The notes beneath the pieces are model-generated. The model searched no databases, was not told where the DNA came from, and was given only the letters and a program-made list of their open reading frames with translations. A DNA stretch of 64,000 bases from Gymnothorax reevesii (lineage: Eukaryota > Chordata > Actinopteri > Anguilliformes > Muraenidae), in assembly GCA_029721435.1 (NCBI GenBank), contig CM056588.1, forward strand, positions 39,511,430 through 39,575,429, read 5' to 3'. The translations under genes and the position numbers were made by a program. Shown piece by piece: positions 61,201-64,000 of the stretch (position 1 is the stretch's first letter; every line of letters begins with the position of its first letter).

Positions 61201-61953
61201 GACTAAACCTCACTTTCAGAAGTACTACCCATCATTTTTATTTCACCATTGATTTGGGGTTTAAAATTATATCTCCCCAAGTAAATATACATGCTGTTTT
61301 ACTGGACTGTATTCAACTATAACTTAAAATGTGGTAATTTTTTACCAATATGCAAGCTCATTTGCAGACTGCTGTTGTGTTTCTGCATCCTATGGGTTCA
61401 TTCCAGAGCGCACTGCCTCATAAAATGATTTCTTATTTGAGTAATGACAGATGGTGTCCGAACCCATACATTTTCAAAGGAATTTTACTTCCTACATCAG
61501 AAGAGACCTAGCAATGACATAATCACCCCAGCCTGGGACAGTCTGTAACCTGTTCGCTATGGTACTTGACTGGCTCCTGGAAGGCCCTTTAGCCCATGTT
61601 ACTCCAAGGGAATTGGCCCTTGAATGGAGTCATCATCCTTTTTGATAAAAGCAACAGTTTAACTGAATTAAGCTTCTAAAGCGGACACCTGTCAGACTGT
61701 GCACAGAATTTTTGAACTGAGGGGAAAGTCTATAAGGGGTTGATGTAGTGCATGTTAAAAAGCCGTTTAAATGTACTCATAAAGACCTCCGAAAATGTAC
61801 ATCATACTGTACGAGTCAAAAACTAAAATTTGCACCGCAATGAACAATGAAATCAATCAGTAAGCTTAATCAATAAATCATTCAATCAATAAAGTGTGAG
61901 GTTAAAAAAAAAAAAAAAAAAACATAACGCATTGCTGAATACCCCTCGGCCCA
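58201..61953. other. No gene recognised; SINE tails within
   Basis: AT-rich with poly-A runs at 58619-58637 and 61903-61921. A SINE tail fragment (TTTGGATAAAAGTCTGCCAAATG) is at about 59340-59385. A more doubtful one lies around 61505-61680. Confidence 0.55.
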
Positions 61954-62355
61954 GACAAGATTTCCTGCCTCAAGGTCACAGCGCTAAGGTCAAAGGTGAA
62001 ATCCAGCAAAAACATGACCTTGCACATCCATGGTGTCACAGTGAGTTACCAAACCAAATTTGGTGAAGCTACGATCAGTAGATGCTGAGTACTGACCCGG
62101 ACAAGATTTCCTGCCTCAAGGTTACAGCGCTAAGGTCAAAGGTCAAAGGTCAAATCCAGCAAAAATCCTGACTTTGCACATCTATGGCTCATATTGAGCT
62201 ACCATACAAAATTTGGTGAAGCTGCGATCATTAGTTGCTAAGTACTGGCCCGAACAAAATCATGGACGGACGACGGACGACGACGGGCGATGGACGACAG
62301 ACGGACACACAAGTGACGACAAAGCCCCTCTAGCCAGAGGTCGGCCGAGGGGTGA
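61954..62355 (+). repeat. GGACGG-type element with 145-bp internal duplication
   Basis: Two tandem copies of about 145 bases begin ACAAGATTTCCTGCCTCAAG (about 61955 and 62100). They contain CAGCGCTAAGGTCAAAGGT and AAATTTGGTGAAGCT. After them come ATGGACGGACGACGGACGAC tracts and a terminal hairpin CCCCTCTAGCC...GGCCGAGGGG. Fullest copy of the family noted at 9865, 31550 and 48005. Confidence 0.55.
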
Positions 62356-63369
62356 AAAATGAGAACGGCAGCAGAGCAGGGCTTGCATTTAGTACCTGTA
62401 TTGCAGTATCTGAGCCAGGTGTGGTGGATCTGTCCCAGGCAGAGGTCATAGCAAAGCCTGCCCACCCTTCAGCTGGGCTTACTTCCTCACTCTCACCTGC
62501 TCATGATTCAGCAGTACAGACCTATATATGCAGGAGACTTTGTACTGCCACTTCCCATCAGCGTCCCGCTCGCACAGTAAATCCTGAGATGTAACTGCAC
62601 TGTGTGTCAGCAGAAAGAGTGAGAGGGGTGGGGGAAAGAGGGATACGATGTTATTGTGTCGCTATTGTTTGTTATTGCCATGACTGCTGTTACAGTTTAT
62701 GTGCATGTGCATTGTAAATACAGCATATATTGTCCCGTACAGTCATTCCTTGATTGCTTGAGATATTTCACATTTATTGCCATGCCTGCTATGCCAGTGA
62801 AACACAGTGAATGTAGACTTCAATTTGAAAGGAAGGTAACAGATGGAATGAGAGAGGGAGGCAGAGACAGAGAAAGGATGAGAGGAAAGGTTACAGGATA
62901 GAGGAGGGAGGGGACAGCGAGGATGATGGGGTCACTACAGAACAAGACAGCAAAACATGGAGTGACGATATGCGAAGAGCCGAATCCAAGAAGCCCCCCA
63001 GCAGAAATACTCTGCGCCAAAAGGAAAACTTCTGCACGAGATCAACAGCGTTTGCACAGAACTCAGCATCGCCTCACACAAGTCAAACAACGCTCTCCCC
63101 CCTTCGAACCCCGAGGCTCAGACACCTGCCAGAGTGTGATCGAACAATCCAAGAGCAAACAGGGGAGCAGAGCTCTTCCACTCTAAATAAGGAGGTCTGT
63201 TTATTTTTTTTTTAAAGAAACATCAATCTCTCAGAGGTCGCGTCCGGGAAATGAAGGCGACGCGAACAAAGAATCGAGCGCATTCCAAAACCGGGCCGGG
63301 CCGATACTGACCCAGGAGAGGGGAGGTGTGTCAACATAAGAATGCAAAGGACTGAAAAGAACTGACTGA

Positions 63370-63370
<1 letters not shown>

Positions 63371-63428
<58 letters not shown>
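63371..63428 (+). repeat. (TG)n microsatellite, 29 repeats
   Basis: Pure TG for 58 bases, followed by a GA-rich stretch. Likely polymorphic. Confidence 0.95.
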
Positions 63429-63430
<2 letters not shown>

Positions 63431-63898
63431 TGAGAGAGAGAAAGAGAGAACACACATCAGCTGTATGCTTTCAGAACAAGCAGCAGGAGTCCAGAAACAG
63501 CCCACCCAGGACGGGAGAGTGAAAGATAACTCCACACAGCACATCACACCGACCTTCAGCTCACAACACGAACAGCAGATATTCAAATTCACAGCCAAAA
63601 CAGGCTGGCACGTAGACACTGTACACATGAGCACGTGCAACACAGTGCGGCAGAGCGTTTCGCACACGACCACTGTCAACCGCTCCCCCACACGACCAGG
63701 CAACGCAGAGCCCAAACAAAGTACCGAAAACAACTCCAATCCAGCCCTCCCAAACATTCAGCGCAAAGCAAAGTTAATCATGGACACAGTGTTTCTGACT
63801 CCAGTCAATCGTGTGGCGAGAAGCACATAGTGATAGTGAGAGGAGCTCAAGTTCAGTAGCATGGCACAGACACTATCACAGGTGTATGTGAGTGTCGG

Positions 63899-63899
63899 T

Positions 63900-63938
<39 letters not shown>
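63899..63938 (+). repeat. (TG)n microsatellite
   Basis: TG repeat with one TC interruption near its start, followed by GA-rich sequence. Confidence 0.9.
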
Positions 63939-63944
<6 letters not shown>

Positions 63945-63966
63945 TGAGAGAGAGACTCATACACAC

Positions 63967-64000
63967 CTGTTCGGGCCGTGGTAGAAGGGGTGTCCCGGAT
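63967..64000 (-). other. Possible partial exon at the right edge
   Basis: On the minus strand the last 34 bases read open in the frame PGHPFYHGPN, followed by AG and GTGTGT. The two left-over bases fit the phase needed by the WW2 exon at 37934. The peptide does not resemble the expected WW2 first half (GASYFID), so it may be an alternative exon, another gene or chance. Confidence 0.15.

Larger units (their letters stand above)
62356..63966. other. No gene recognised at the right end
   Basis: Contains a (TG)n tract of 58 bases at 63371-63428 and another at 63899-63938. A CpG-richer stretch lies at 63235-63305. A possible partial exon follows at the very end. Confidence 0.55.

Noticed and set aside
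62238..62465. Minus-strand frame with YDLCLGQIHHTWLRYCNTG near a GT
   Set aside because: Considered as the missing WW exon, but it has no WW signature, and most of it crosses the GGACGG repeat.

Overview
This is vertebrate, almost certainly teleost, nuclear DNA. Support: short GT-AG exons in multi-kilobase introns, abundant (CA)n/(TG)n tracts, and many Tc1/mariner, hAT and piggyBac relics plus tRNA-type SINE remnants typical of fish genomes. There are no operons, phage genes or CRISPR arrays.

One host gene is recognisable. It lies on the minus strand and runs from about 38 kb towards 3.7 kb. Eight phase-compatible exons (37851-37934, 26969-27083, 21878-21982, 20189-20261, 19503-19603, 10243-10421, 5319-5828, 3700-4240; 1,708 coding bases, about 569 codons) encode the middle of PLEKHA7, an adherens-junction adaptor. 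They give the end of WW domain 2, a linker, the complete PH domain with its PLEKHA7-type insertion, a Ser/Pro-rich region, and the conserved TVWQLYEWQQRQ and proline-rich block. The first WW exons and promoter (expected beyond 64 kb) and the coiled-coil/C-terminal exons (expected before 1 bp) are not seen. I cannot tell plekha7a from plekha7b.

Region by region. 1-3.56 kb: an old minus-strand Tc1-like transposon holding three later insertions: a hAT MITE with an 8-bp target duplication, an IR/DR Tc1 element at TA, and a small TTAA element. 3.7-5.83 kb: two large plekha7 exons separated by a GTGA/GT-rich array. 5.83-10.2 kb: intron with simple repeats. 10.24-10.42 kb: exon for the C-terminal half of the PH domain. 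10.6-14.6 kb: a minisatellite split by a dead LINE, itself split by a 320-bp MITE. 19.5-27.1 kb: four small exons among several minisatellites, including an 84-bp array with a 504-bp higher-order repeat. 27.1-37.8 kb: a 33-bp array, a dead 1.57-kb Tc1 element and a second Tc1 fossil. 37.9-64 kb: no recognised exon, but nested DNA transposons (43.6-44.6 and 56.6-58.2 kb), a pair of inverted 37-bp arrays (45.2/46.7 kb), SINE remnants and a recurring GGACGG-plus-hairpin repeat family.

No clear new biological system was found. The most unusual structures are a splice donor embedded in a 27-bp minisatellite, the two-copy 504-bp higher-order repeat, and the nested transposon stacks. Family assignments rest on motif recognition from memory; no search was run.
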